Of a stretch of 64,000 bases of DNA, positions 11,931 through 20,430 are shown in pieces; positions within the stretch are counted from its first letter, which is position 1; every line of letters starts with the position of its first letter. Source of the stretch: Anas platyrhynchos. Lineage: Eukaryota > Chordata > Aves > Anseriformes > Anatidae. Position numbers and translations under genes: made by a program. The stretch is taken from positions 11,705,501 to 11,769,500 of the forward strand of contig NC_092604.1 of assembly GCF_047663525.1 (NCBI RefSeq), read 5' to 3'. A model generated the notes under the pieces. That model was not told the DNA's origin, ran no database searches, and saw nothing but the letters and a program-made list of their open reading frames with translations.

Positions 11931-12930
11931 AGGAATATGAGTTGTGTCTTTAGTAAAATTAGCACAGGAAAGAAATACAACCGAGAGCCCCGCTGGAGTG
12001 CTGTGGGCGGGTTCTCTTTGGGCTGCACCACAAGCATTTGCTTAGGACCTCACCTCTTTGAATGTCAAAGCTTCAATTCATGCCTGACCCGGGGACTGTA
12101 TATTTTTTAAGATGATACACATTTATTTAAGCAGCGAAGTGGTCAACGTATTTCAGGCTGAATGGTGCTGCCTTGCTTTTTGTCATCCTGACCTAAGAAA
12201 TGAAAAGGGTTGGTCTCAGCACTGATGTTGCAGTGTCACCCCCTTGTGCTTGTGTATGGGTTTTGGGTTGGGCAGTGGAGTTCTTTGGGTGTTTCTGGAG
12301 GCAATGGCAGACCTCACCTGCCTGGAGCAGTTCCTGTGGGAAGCCAGGAGCCCCCTCTGCAACGCTTGCATTCATTCTCCAAGCCAAAGCTGGAAAGATC
12401 AAAGTACTTTCATAATGCTGTTGCTTGGGCTGAAATTCCCATCCCTGACTCCCTGCTCTATGCAATGGCGGAGTGAAATAAATGAAATGTGGCTCTTGTG
12501 CTAATCTTAGTCACCGAACAGATGTTCCCATTTCATGCCATCGGGGAAAAATGCATCAGCTCCGCGCCTCCCCTTCTCCCTCCCACCAGAAGGTAGGTGG
12601 GAGAACAGAAATGGGCAATTTACGAGGAGCACACCACCACTCCTCGTCTTGGCTGGGATTTTCCCTCACTGTACATCCAGCACCTCGGGCCCCTCGTTGT
12701 GTTTGCCGAACAAAAAAGCTCCACGGGGCAGAGGCTGCTGCGGGTGAGCAGGGAGTGCCCAGAGCAGGGCGCGCGCATCGGAGCCAGTTGGTGCTCGGAG
12801 GTATTTGGCCTGGTGCCTTCAGCTGCCTGTGCAGCGCGGCATGGCTCGCTGCTGGCAGATGGCTCGAGTTATTATTATTTAATGTTTTTCCACTGCGACA
12901 GTGCCTGGATGGCAAGTGGGGCAGGGGGCC

Positions 12931-12934
<4 letters not shown>
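11931..12934. other. No gene seen; TMEM250 upstream flank
   Basis: Mixed composition, rising in GC toward the right. Overlapping plus-strand open frames at 12.2-13.0 kb are unsupported: they differ in every frame, run into the downstream poly(A) tract and match nothing known. Confidence 0.5.

Positions 12935-12967
<33 letters not shown>
12935..12967 (+). repeat. A33 homopolymer tract
   Basis: An uninterrupted run of about 33 A residues. The sequence just upstream shows no cDNA-like or LINE/SINE-like body and no target-site duplication I can identify. I treat it as a simple repeat rather than a retroposon tail. Confidence 0.9.
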
Positions 12968-12971
<4 letters not shown>

Positions 12972-13029
12972 TGTATTCTTTCCATTACAGAAAGTAATTC
13001 CTAATTAAATCTAAAGGGAAAGAGCAGGG

Positions 13030-13222
13030 AGGGTTTTTTGGTTTGGTTTGCTTTTGGTTTGATTTGTTTGTTTTTTGTTTTGTTTTTGTTTGTTTGTTTT
13101 TTATTCTGTTTTTGTTTGTTTGTTTTTCCTCCTTTTTATTTCGACTCTGATCTGTCCTCCTCCTGTGTGTGTTTTAGGAACTTTTGGTGTCTTTTTGGTG
13201 TCTTTTTGGTGTCTTTTCGGCT
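13030..13222. repeat. TTTG-rich low-complexity tract and 11-bp tandem repeat
   Basis: 13030-13140 is a T/G low-complexity tract of TTTG-like units. It is followed at about 13182-13222 by about four near-perfect copies of an 11-bp unit (GGTGTCTTTTT). Together they form a sharp AT-rich border immediately upstream of the TMEM250 CpG island. Confidence 0.75.
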
Positions 13223-13363
13223 CCCCAGCAGCCTGGATCGCTCACACCGCGCCTAACACACAGCCAGGCTTCTCCATAGCTCCCCGAACCACCCCGAGGG
13301 GCTCGGTGCCCCCCTCCCCGAGGCCTAGTCCCGCTCCCCGCCGCCTGAAGCCTTCCAGGCCCC

Positions 13364-13377
13364 GTTGCCATGGCAAC
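13364..13377. promoter_or_regulatory. RFX X-box (perfect palindrome)
   Basis: GTTGCCATGGCAAC is a perfect 14-bp inverted repeat and an ideal RFX-family X-box. RFX factors bind such palindromes in promoters, often of ciliary and housekeeping genes. Its position about 245 bp upstream of the exon 1 donor places it in the TMEM250 core promoter or 5' UTR. Confidence 0.7.
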
Positions 13378-13459
13378 GCGCCGCCCTTCCCGCTTCCGCC
13401 TTGCGGGCGCTGCGTGATGACGCCATCCCCGCGCGCCGCCGCGGCCGCTCCCTCCCCGT

Positions 13460-13621
13460 TGCCGTCGCCGCCGCCGCCGCCGCGGGCCGGAACCGGAGCG
13501 CGGCCGCTCCCCGCACATGCGCAGTGCGGCGCCCGCCACTAGGCCCGGGCCTACCGTCAGCCCGGGCCCGGGACGCTCGGGCTCGGCGGCCGCCGCCCGG
13601 CGGGAGGCCATGGGCACGGCG
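13460..13621 (+). other. TMEM250: TMEM250 exon 1 (5' UTR; start approximate, donor at 13621)
   Basis: The 3' edge is set by the donor GCG|GTGAGA: the exon ends at 13621 and the intron begins at 13622. The 5' edge is a guess from promoter motifs. The exon would be mostly 5' UTR. It carries one ATG at 13610-13612 in strong initiation context (G at -3, G at +4) that opens a short uORF continuing into exon 2. Pairing with the acceptor at 16164 leaves a 2,543-nt intron. Confidence 0.6.
13513..13525. promoter_or_regulatory. NRF1-like site
   Basis: GCACATGCGCAGT matches the NRF1 consensus YGCGCAYGCGCR with one mismatch in the left half. NRF1 sites are typical of CpG-island core promoters. This one lies about 100 bp upstream of the exon 1 donor. 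Confidence 0.5.
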
Positions 13622-16164
13622 GTGAGAGCGGGGCGGGGGCGAGGGGGGCGAGGGGAGGCCCCGGGGGGCGAGGGGAGGCCCCGGGGAGGCACCGGGGGAG
13701 GCCGCGGCCCCTTCCTGAGGCGTTACCGGGGGGTTGCCGGTGGGCCCCGGCCTCGCCTTGGTGAAGGAGGGAGGGAGGGAGGGAGGGAGGGGGGGGGGGG
13801 GGGGAGGGGGATTCTTTGCAGCGTTGGCAGATGAAAAATTGTGATTCTGAGCCCGTTAACGCACAAAATGAGCGATCTGCGGCCTGATCTCGCCTTTTAT
13901 CTCTTAGATAACTCGCGTGCAGGGCGTTGTGGGTCTGTGAGGCGCCTCAGCCGTTTCTTTCCTTCCTCCTAGGGGGCCAGGTGTCTCAGGGAAGCTGCCC
14001 CTTTGTGCTGGGGGAGTTAAGCGGCACCCAGGAACAAGCGGATTATCGACCTGCGGGGTGGATGGCAGCGCCCTTAGCGATGTAATACTTCAGGAAGTTT
14101 CCCCTTTGCACAGCTTCCCCCTGTTTGTGGCTGGCACGGTGTTGGCATTTCAATTTATTTCAATTTATCTGAAGGCATCAAGCTCCCGGGGGCTGTTTGT
14201 TTATGTGGTGGGCACGGTGAATGTGAGCGAGTCGTTGCTGTTCGCACCAAATCAGTTCTGCAGCTGAGCTGTTTGGGGCAGTTCTCTCAGATTCACCTAT
14301 CAAAGGTTTTGTCAGAGAACCTAAACTCTTCTCAAACTCATCAGATGTGAGGCCAGCGTGCTGAGTTTGCCCCAAAAACTTAACTTATGCCCGTGGGGGT
14401 TGTGCTGTGCTGCTCAGGTGTGCTCTCACCGAGTGCTTCTCACTGATTTCTCCGTGGCTGCTCAGGGAATCAGGATAAGGAGCTGAGCCAGAGTTTGCTG
14501 GGAATGATAAGCTGTTTTCATGTCCTGCTGAAGGAGGCTGTAAGAAGAGGCGGCATTATCAGAAATGCAGTGCTCCAAGTCCACAGAATATGAATTTTTA
14601 ACTTGTCTTGTTAATTTGTTCCTCCAAAAGCACCTCAGAAGGCAAACACTGAGCAGCTGATGCAGAGCACGTGGAAGGCACGCTCCGCTGCACGCTCCAG
14701 GCACAAAACTGTTGTCCTTAAGCAGTGTTGGGTTAGCATCTGACCACCTTATATGCCTTGCAAAATACATCCTTGTAACATACATGCGAGCTACCGAGCA
14801 TTTCCTCTTTACCAGCAGGAAATTATGGCAAGGAGGCACTTAAATTACACCGGTGGTTTTGGTAGTTGAGAACAGACCTCAATTATCACAATTCCTTAAT
14901 CATAAGCTAACTCATTCTCCTTTTTATTAGCTTGATTCATGTAGAGCCAACAGATTCCTTTCCTCTGTTAGAGAAATGTTAGGTAATTAAAGCTGGGACC
15001 TCGCAGCAGTGCTCAGAGCTGTTATTGCCACACGTGTACAATTTGAGGCAGGGAGCAGTGAAAAGATTTACTCAGTGGCACACTGCCGCAGAGAAGGTTT
15101 TTGATATCAGACTAGAGTTGCCTTTAGCCTTATCGTTTACTCTGTGATTAGTTTAGGTAGTAACAACAAAAAAAGTCCTGAATTAACTTTTAAATTACTA
15201 TTATTTTAACGGTGATAGGATCTCTTGTTCAAGTGTCTGAGTGCCTGGGTGTGCGAGGAGGCAGGGGAAGTCCCTGTTGGTCTCCAGCGTTATCTGAGGA
15301 GTGCATTGTCATTTCATAATTCCCGGAATCTGGCACATCATAAGCCTGGGGTGAAGCAGAGAGCAGCTCGCAGGCTGCTGCTCATCCCTCGGATAACAAC
15401 AGCGGGCGTGTGGAAGGAAGTTAAGGTTGTAAATTCTAAACACTCCAGAAGGTCAAGATATTTCATTTGTCTCTGGAGGGCACAGAAGGAGAAACAAACT
15501 CCTGGGTATCTTTGAGATGCTGCCTTGTCGTGGGGCGCAATGACAGGGGGACTGCGAGGCTCGTCTGAGCAGGGGAGGCACATCCTGTAGAGTGTGAAAA
15601 ACACGATTGCCTCATGGCTCTTGCGAGACCTTCCATTCCTTTCAGTTTGTTTATTTGGTGAAGCTTTGCCGGGATCTGCAGTGGGCAGAAATCTAGAATC
15701 ACCGCCGTGTCCGGGCTGTAGAGCTCACTTGTAAAAGCACTTGGAGAACTTCAGAAACTAAACAAGAGAAAACTGATCCCATGCAAACACACATTAATAT
15801 TACTTTTTGCATTGGTGGGCTGGTGCAGGACTTCTGTTTGATTAAGAAGAGCCCTAATTAGCTGGGGTAGTTCTGGAACAAAGCTCCCTTCTTTCCTCCT
15901 TTAACACCGTAAGGCTTGTAACAGGTTAAAGCTGGTGCTGCTGCTGCTTGGGTGCTTTGGGGGATGTGACTGGGTGATGGCAAACAGAATTGTGCTGCTG
16001 CATGGCTGCCTGGTGAGCCGTAAGTTGTTAGCAAAGCTGTTGTAAGCGAAGAAGTGGAGTTGTGCAAAGCATTTGTACGTAACCGAGCTGCAGAGCGTCT
16101 GTCCTGCCGCGTGTCCTTCTGCTGGGGCTACTGAAACGTGTTTTCCTTCTCTGCCTTCCTGCAG
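13622..16164 (+). other. TMEM250: TMEM250 intron 1
   Basis: It runs from GTGAGA (13622) to a strong acceptor, TTCCTTCTCTGCCTTCCTGCAG, whose AG is at 16163-16164. A GGGA tandem repeat with a long G run (13766-13810) sits near its start. The rest is AT-leaning DNA without a gene. TAATTA-bearing stretches around 14875-15000 and 15780-15870 could be intronic elements, but nothing firm can be said. Confidence 0.6.
13766..13810 (+). repeat. (GGGA)n / poly-G tract
   Basis: About six GGGA/GGAG units lead into an uninterrupted run of about 16 G residues ending in GGGGAGGGGG. The top strand has strong G-quadruplex potential. It lies about 145 bp inside TMEM250 intron 1, on the non-template strand, within the CpG island. 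Confidence 0.85.
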
Positions 16165-16239
16165 GTCCTTTCCTTCCTGGAAACTCAGCGAAGAGTTAGC
16201 GTTCCCAGGCTGTTGGAGCTCTTCCACGTTAAGGGATGA
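16165..16239 (+). other. uORF 1 of TMEM250 (exon 2 portion)
   Basis: If exon 1 (ATG at 13610) is spliced to 16165, a 28-codon upstream reading frame results: ATG GGC ACG GCG in exon 1, then 24 codons in exon 2 and TGA at 16237-16239. Its ATG has a strong context while the TMEM250 ATG has a weak one. The uORF would therefore probably reduce TMEM250 translation, or encode a small peptide. This rests on the inferred splice. Confidence 0.45.
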
Positions 16240-16307
16240 TATTTGCTATGTGCCCTGTAAGTCCTGCCCTGGGACTCGGTGAGCGGTGGGGTGCCCGATG
16301 CCTGTGA
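16236..16307 (+). other. uORF 2 of TMEM250, overlapping the main start
   Basis: The ATG at 16236-16238 overlaps the TGA of uORF 1 as ATGA. The frame runs 23 codons to TGA at 16305-16307, passing the TMEM250 ATG (16298) out of frame. G at -3 gives it adequate context. All three forward frames are thus used within the last 60 nt before and at the main start. Translation is not demonstrated. Confidence 0.45.
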
Positions 16308-16717
16308 TCCCCATTCCCCGCCGGGTCCGCTCGTTCCACGGCCCCCACACCACCTGCCTGCACTCGGCCTGCGGCCCGGTGAGGACCACTCACTTGGTGC
16401 GCACCAAGTACAACAACTTCGACATCTATCTCAAATCCCGATGGATGTACGGATTCATTCGTTTCCTGCTGTACTTCAGCTGCAGCCTCTTTACCTCCAT
16501 CCTCTGGGTGGCACTCTCTATCTTGTTTTGCCTTCAGTACCTCGGCATCCGGATCTTTCTGCGTTTCCAGTACAAACTCTCCATCATCCTCCTCTTACTG
16601 GGGCGAAGGCGGGTAGACTTCAGCCTCATGAATGAACTGCTCATCTACGGAATTCATGTGACCATGCTGCTAGTGGGGGGGCTGGGATGGTGTTTCATGG
16701 TATTTGTGGATATGTAA
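16298..16717 (+). CDS. TMEM250: Transmembrane protein 250 (C9orf69), complete
   Basis: A complete 139-codon frame in a single exon, equal to the usual length of the family. The N-terminus (MPVIPIPRRVRSFHGPHTTC) and the C-terminal GGLGWCFMVFVDM are hallmarks of this highly conserved vertebrate protein. Residues about 53-88 form a long hydrophobic region (one or two membrane passes). Residues 93-102 are hydrophobic and followed by the basic GRRR (102-105), and about 114-137 form a last membrane segment. The basic, Cys/His-containing N-terminus precedes the membrane part. Function is poorly known: the human protein was reported as a binding partner of a herpesvirus tegument protein (UL25) and linked to cell-cycle progression. 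The start was chosen at ATG 16298 because it gives the family N-terminus; upstream in-frame codons lack an ATG. Its initiation context is weak (C at -3), and two uORFs precede it. Confidence 0.97.
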   Translation: MPVIPIPRRVRSFHGPHTTCLHSACGPVRTTHLVRTKYNNFDIYLKSRWMYGFIRFLLYFSCSLFTSILWVALSILFCLQYLGIRIFLRFQYKLSIILLLLGRRRVDFSLMNELLIYGIHVTMLLVGGLGWCFMVFVDM

Positions 16718-16810
16718 ATAAACCAAGCGCATGTGGGCCAAGAAGGTGACTGTTCTTCTACCCCCAAATGTGTCAATTATCCTCTTTTCTTTTTTTTTTT
16801 TTTAATATAA

Positions 16811-16852
16811 ATTAATTTATTTATCAGTGCTACTTTTTATTGATAAATTAAT
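16811..16852 (+). other. AU-rich hairpin in proximal TMEM250 3' UTR
   Basis: ATTAATTTATTTATCA on the left can pair with TGATAAATTAAT on the right, with a 4-nt bulge and a loop of about 15 nt. The left arm contains an ATTTATTTA ARE-like core. It lies about 95 nt after the stop codon, next to a T-rich tract. Stem-loop AREs can bind decay factors, but this role is inferred. Confidence 0.35.
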
Positions 16853-17209
16853 GTACTTGTCTCTGGAATTTGTATATATTTTTTTTGAGGGTTAAGGTGC
16901 CATTCTGATCATCAAGGTGCAACACTTGATCAGGTGTTTTTTCTTTGCATAGTGCAAGTTAATACACGTTTCTTTTTGCCCATAGGCGCCTGCCTTTGCT
17001 GCTGTTCCTGTAAAAAAGCAGTGGTTTTTCTGGAGGGAAAGAAGCCAGATAACTTTGCACCCCACGCTCTGAATTGGTCTTCACCCTTTTTTAAAAAAAA
17101 AACGTTCCTCCATGTCTCAGGCATGTAACGTGTACCCTGTTTGACCCGTGCTGTCCTTTCTCTGTGTAGTTTGCTTTTTGCATATTCCCAGCTAAGAATA
17201 CAGGGCCAA

Positions 17210-17215
17210 ATTAAA
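17210..17215 (+). terminator. TMEM250: Candidate poly(A) signal of TMEM250
   Basis: ATTAAA is followed within 8-25 nt by TGTTTTTTGGTTTGTTTTTT, a model U/GU-rich downstream element. It would give a 3' UTR of about 500 nt. Competing signals exist at 16717 and 20425. Confidence 0.35.
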
Positions 17216-20200
17216 CACTGTTTTTTGGTTTGTTTTTTAAGATTCATGCAAGATTTGCATTCAGCACCGTATTGTCTTGTTCACTTTGCTGTGATTCGAA
17301 TGCTTTTGTCCTTTTCAGGCTGTTAGTGCTGAGAAACTGGAGTCTTCCCCCGACAGAGCAAATCCACTGGAGTGAGGGGGGCAGAGTTCAGCGTCAGTGC
17401 TCTTGAAATTCCCATCATAGTAAAGGCGTTATCATCGTGCAGTGATTATGGGAACCCTTCGCAGTGGTTCCTAGCATTTAGATCTTGGTGGTTCTGTGTT
17501 CCCCTGGGCTGGTTAGCTGCAGGTTCCTCTCAGAGGTGCTTCTGTCTTACAGAGCACAGCGAGATGAGGCTGGCTGACCCTTGAAAGCATTGTACCGTCT
17601 GCAGTGGCAGTGGTGGTCCTCCAAACTTACAGAAAACACCCCTGCCTTTGTGGCAGCGCGCCTGGAGAGCTTTGCTAGCAGCTGAGGAAGAGAATTAAGC
17701 ATTAAGCTTGGTTTTAATGGTCTCGGTCTAAGATCTCAGACTGTTCCTCTGCAGTCAGTTAGGTAACTGTATTTATGGAGACAGGAACCTGTTCCAAAGT
17801 TTATTTTGATTCTGTTTTTTTATGGTTTGGTTTTGTTTCTTGTAATGGAACATTACTCTTTCTTTAAGAACTGCTAAAAGCAAGCTGGTAAAAATGAGAC
17901 CTCTTTTTTTTTTCACCTGAAATCATTGGAGTCAATCACAGTAGAATAAGCAAGACTGGAGGTACGTGGCCATCCCCTTATGATCTTTGCGATGGAAATG
18001 TGGTTGAGAACAAAGTCAGCGTGCGCCCAGGGGAGGACACTCGATATTTCAGCCTGTGAGTGTTTTCAGTGCGTGCGGTGGAGCCTTTTGCTGACATCCT
18101 TTGATTTGTAGGCTTACAGATGCAAAATAGGGAAGCTTGTGTCTGAAGCCCTAAGCTAAAGCAAAACCAGAAATTATCTCATTATCAAGCATTACAGATA
18201 ATGCAGTCTGAGCACACAGAGCTGAATAAATAATGGGCAGCGCTGGCATGAACTTCGGATTAGCCCCGTGAGATCCAGAGGCTGTTTCTGCAGGAAGGAC
18301 GTAGCCCGGCGCGTGCCGCGAGCTGTCTGGAAGTTTCCTCCTCACTGTGGAGCTCCCCGGAGCTCCGTGCTGGGACCACGCTGGGGACAGCGGGACCTCG
18401 TGTCCTGCAGGTCCCAGCTGCAGCCTGCTCTGTGGGCTGAGGCGATTCCCACAGTTCCCAGTAATTCCCAGCCTTTCTTTCCTCCTCCCCAGTACCCCTG
18501 TCAGCCCGGGGCACCGTGCAGGCTGTGGGCATCCTGTGGTGGCTGTGCGAGGGAATTCCTGCAGGGAATTGCAGCCAGAGAGCAAACAGCCCCAGGACAC
18601 GCTGAGAGGGCAGCCAGGAGCCCAGCAGCAGCTCTCCTTTGCCCTCTGCTCCAAGCAGCACGGGCACCAGTTGAAGGTAGGACCAATTTCACCTCGGAGC
18701 AGCTGTTTTTCAGCACTGCCTATAACGCAGGGTGAAAGGGTGACTTGTGGAGCCTGGGGGTGCTGCTCTGCTCCCCACCTGCACCTGCCCCAGCTGCTGG
18801 GTGCTCCCGCAGCAGCGACAGCCCAAACAAGATCAGTTTTATTGTGTGGGCTTTCTGTCAGCCCTCTGCATCCCCATTTGATAGCGTTTACCTGAGGAAG
18901 AGGTACAAATCCCCACCAAATCACAAAAAAAGGAGCGTTTGCCAAATCTTCAACTGTTCCTCGAGAGAGAGAGAGCTCGGGGAGAGGTTGCTTAGAAGAC
19001 AGTGGGAAGCGATTGCCCATTCTGTTACAAACACAGCCAAACTGCTGTCAGAAGGCCCTGAATCTGGAGTGCAGCTGCACACAAAGACGGACAACCTGAA
19101 GATTAAATAATTGAGGAGACCTTGGAGGCAAGGTGAGGTTCAAAATGCTCTCGTTCTTGGTCGTTAACCAGCACTTGAACACCTTGCAGCGCTCAGGCAG
19201 TTTGATACAACCAGCCTACGGGGGGAAAGGAGCTCCCTTTGAAGGCACGCTGGCAAGGAAAAGGAGTTAATTTTCAAATGATTTGTTTTATGATGTAATA
19301 ATTTGAACATTTTAGATCTACATGAGTAGAGCAGCATTTGGCACCTTCACGGCACTTCTCTTCAGAGCGTTTTCCAGCTAGAGCTAATTAAACCTCACAA
19401 CATCCCCAGGAGACTGCGGAATAAGTAAGATCTTGGTAATGATTCAGAATTTAAATTCAGTGTTTTTGAGATTTTTTTTTTCAAGGCTTTTAGGATTGCT
19501 TTGCCAAAACATTTTTTCTCAAGGAGTTGAGATTCTACAAGTTCCTTACAAGCTTAAGGGGAGCCAAGCCACAACAGGGTGGGAGGAAAAGGCAGAATAA
19601 ATGTTAAGTATGTGCAAAGAACAAGCTGTTTATTTTCCCCATAATATTTTCATTGAGAAACCTGGCATTTTTAATAAAGAGGGGGAAAAACATTTGCTAT
19701 AACACAGCAAATAAGGAAACGGACGGGAGCTGGACTTTCTGCTTTTCAAGGCAGACAAATGGCTCGTAGTGCTCCTTGCCAGAAATGCCTAATGCAAAGC
19801 AGGTACTGGCAGCTCTGGGGAAGTTTGTGCTCTTTGGGATTGTTTTTTTTTAATCTTTCCAAAGTCATTGATGCTGGACGGGGTAGATCAGGCTTTGAAG
19901 TATGTTGTCTTCCCTGTCTGGCTGTTTAAATGGCTGTAACTTTAAAATCTTTTGGAATTTATATTTTAACATTCCTTCACGCTGATGCCGTCCCGAACAA
20001 GAGCAGCTAGCTTGTTCCCTCTCATGTTATTTTGTTTGTTTGTTTGCTTTCTTGCTGCCATGTTTGGGCTTTAAATATTGCTATTGTGCTTACCGGGCTA
20101 CAAATGGCCTTGAGGGCACTTAGGAAAAACACTAGAAATGCTGATTTGGGGCAGCCTGTCCCTCCCGGCCCCGTGCCAGCCCTGCCCTGCCTCTTGGGAG

Positions 20201-20424
20201 GGTTTCCCCAGTGCCTCCTGCCCACCAGAGCTGAGTGTGGTGTGGGTGTAAGGGCAGGGAGGTGCTGGTGCGTGCGGTGGCAAAGCTGCCTCGGCCTCTT
20301 GCCTAGCCTGGGAATGCACAAACAAGACCCAAGTGTTGGAGCTTCACCTCGTTAACGCTGCAGAACACGAGAACAGTTGGTGTTTTGGGTGCCTGTTAAA
20401 TTCTGTACGGAACATGCCACCTAC

Positions 20425-20430
20425 ATTAAA
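20425..20430 (+). terminator. Candidate distal poly(A) signal
   Basis: ATTAAA is followed by GTAA, a T12 run and a GT-containing stretch, a good 3'-end arrangement. It would give TMEM250 a 3' UTR of about 3.7 kb, or it could belong to an unrecognised transcript. Confidence 0.3.

Larger units (their letters stand above)
13230..13830 (+). promoter_or_regulatory. TMEM250: CpG-island promoter of TMEM250
   Basis: About 600 bp of very GC- and CpG-rich DNA lie between AT-rich flanks, the classic form of a TATA-less vertebrate housekeeping promoter. It contains a palindromic RFX X-box, an NRF1-like site, ETS-like CTTCCGCC, an ATF-like TGATGACGCC and a (GCC)n stretch at 13461-13484. A strong splice donor at 13621/13622 marks the end of exon 1. 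The top strand is C-rich before about 13540 and G-rich after about 13610, a skew switch common at R-loop-forming promoters. No TSS can be fixed from sequence; clustered motifs suggest about 13.38-13.55 kb. Confidence 0.8.

Noticed and set aside
12935-12967. Poly(A) tract as tail of a processed pseudogene (also the T tracts at 24671 and 56929)
   Set aside because: No cDNA-like sequence or target-site duplication flanks any of these tracts.
16286-16297. Four-codon N-terminal extension of TMEM250 from a GTG codon
   Set aside because: It is in frame, but the conserved family N-terminus begins at the ATG at 16298 and GTG initiation is not expected here.
18151-19020. 289-codon minus-strand frame downstream of TMEM250
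   Set aside because: The region is GC-rich with several overlapping frames in both directions; the protein shows no domain or membrane pattern and no promoter is nearby.
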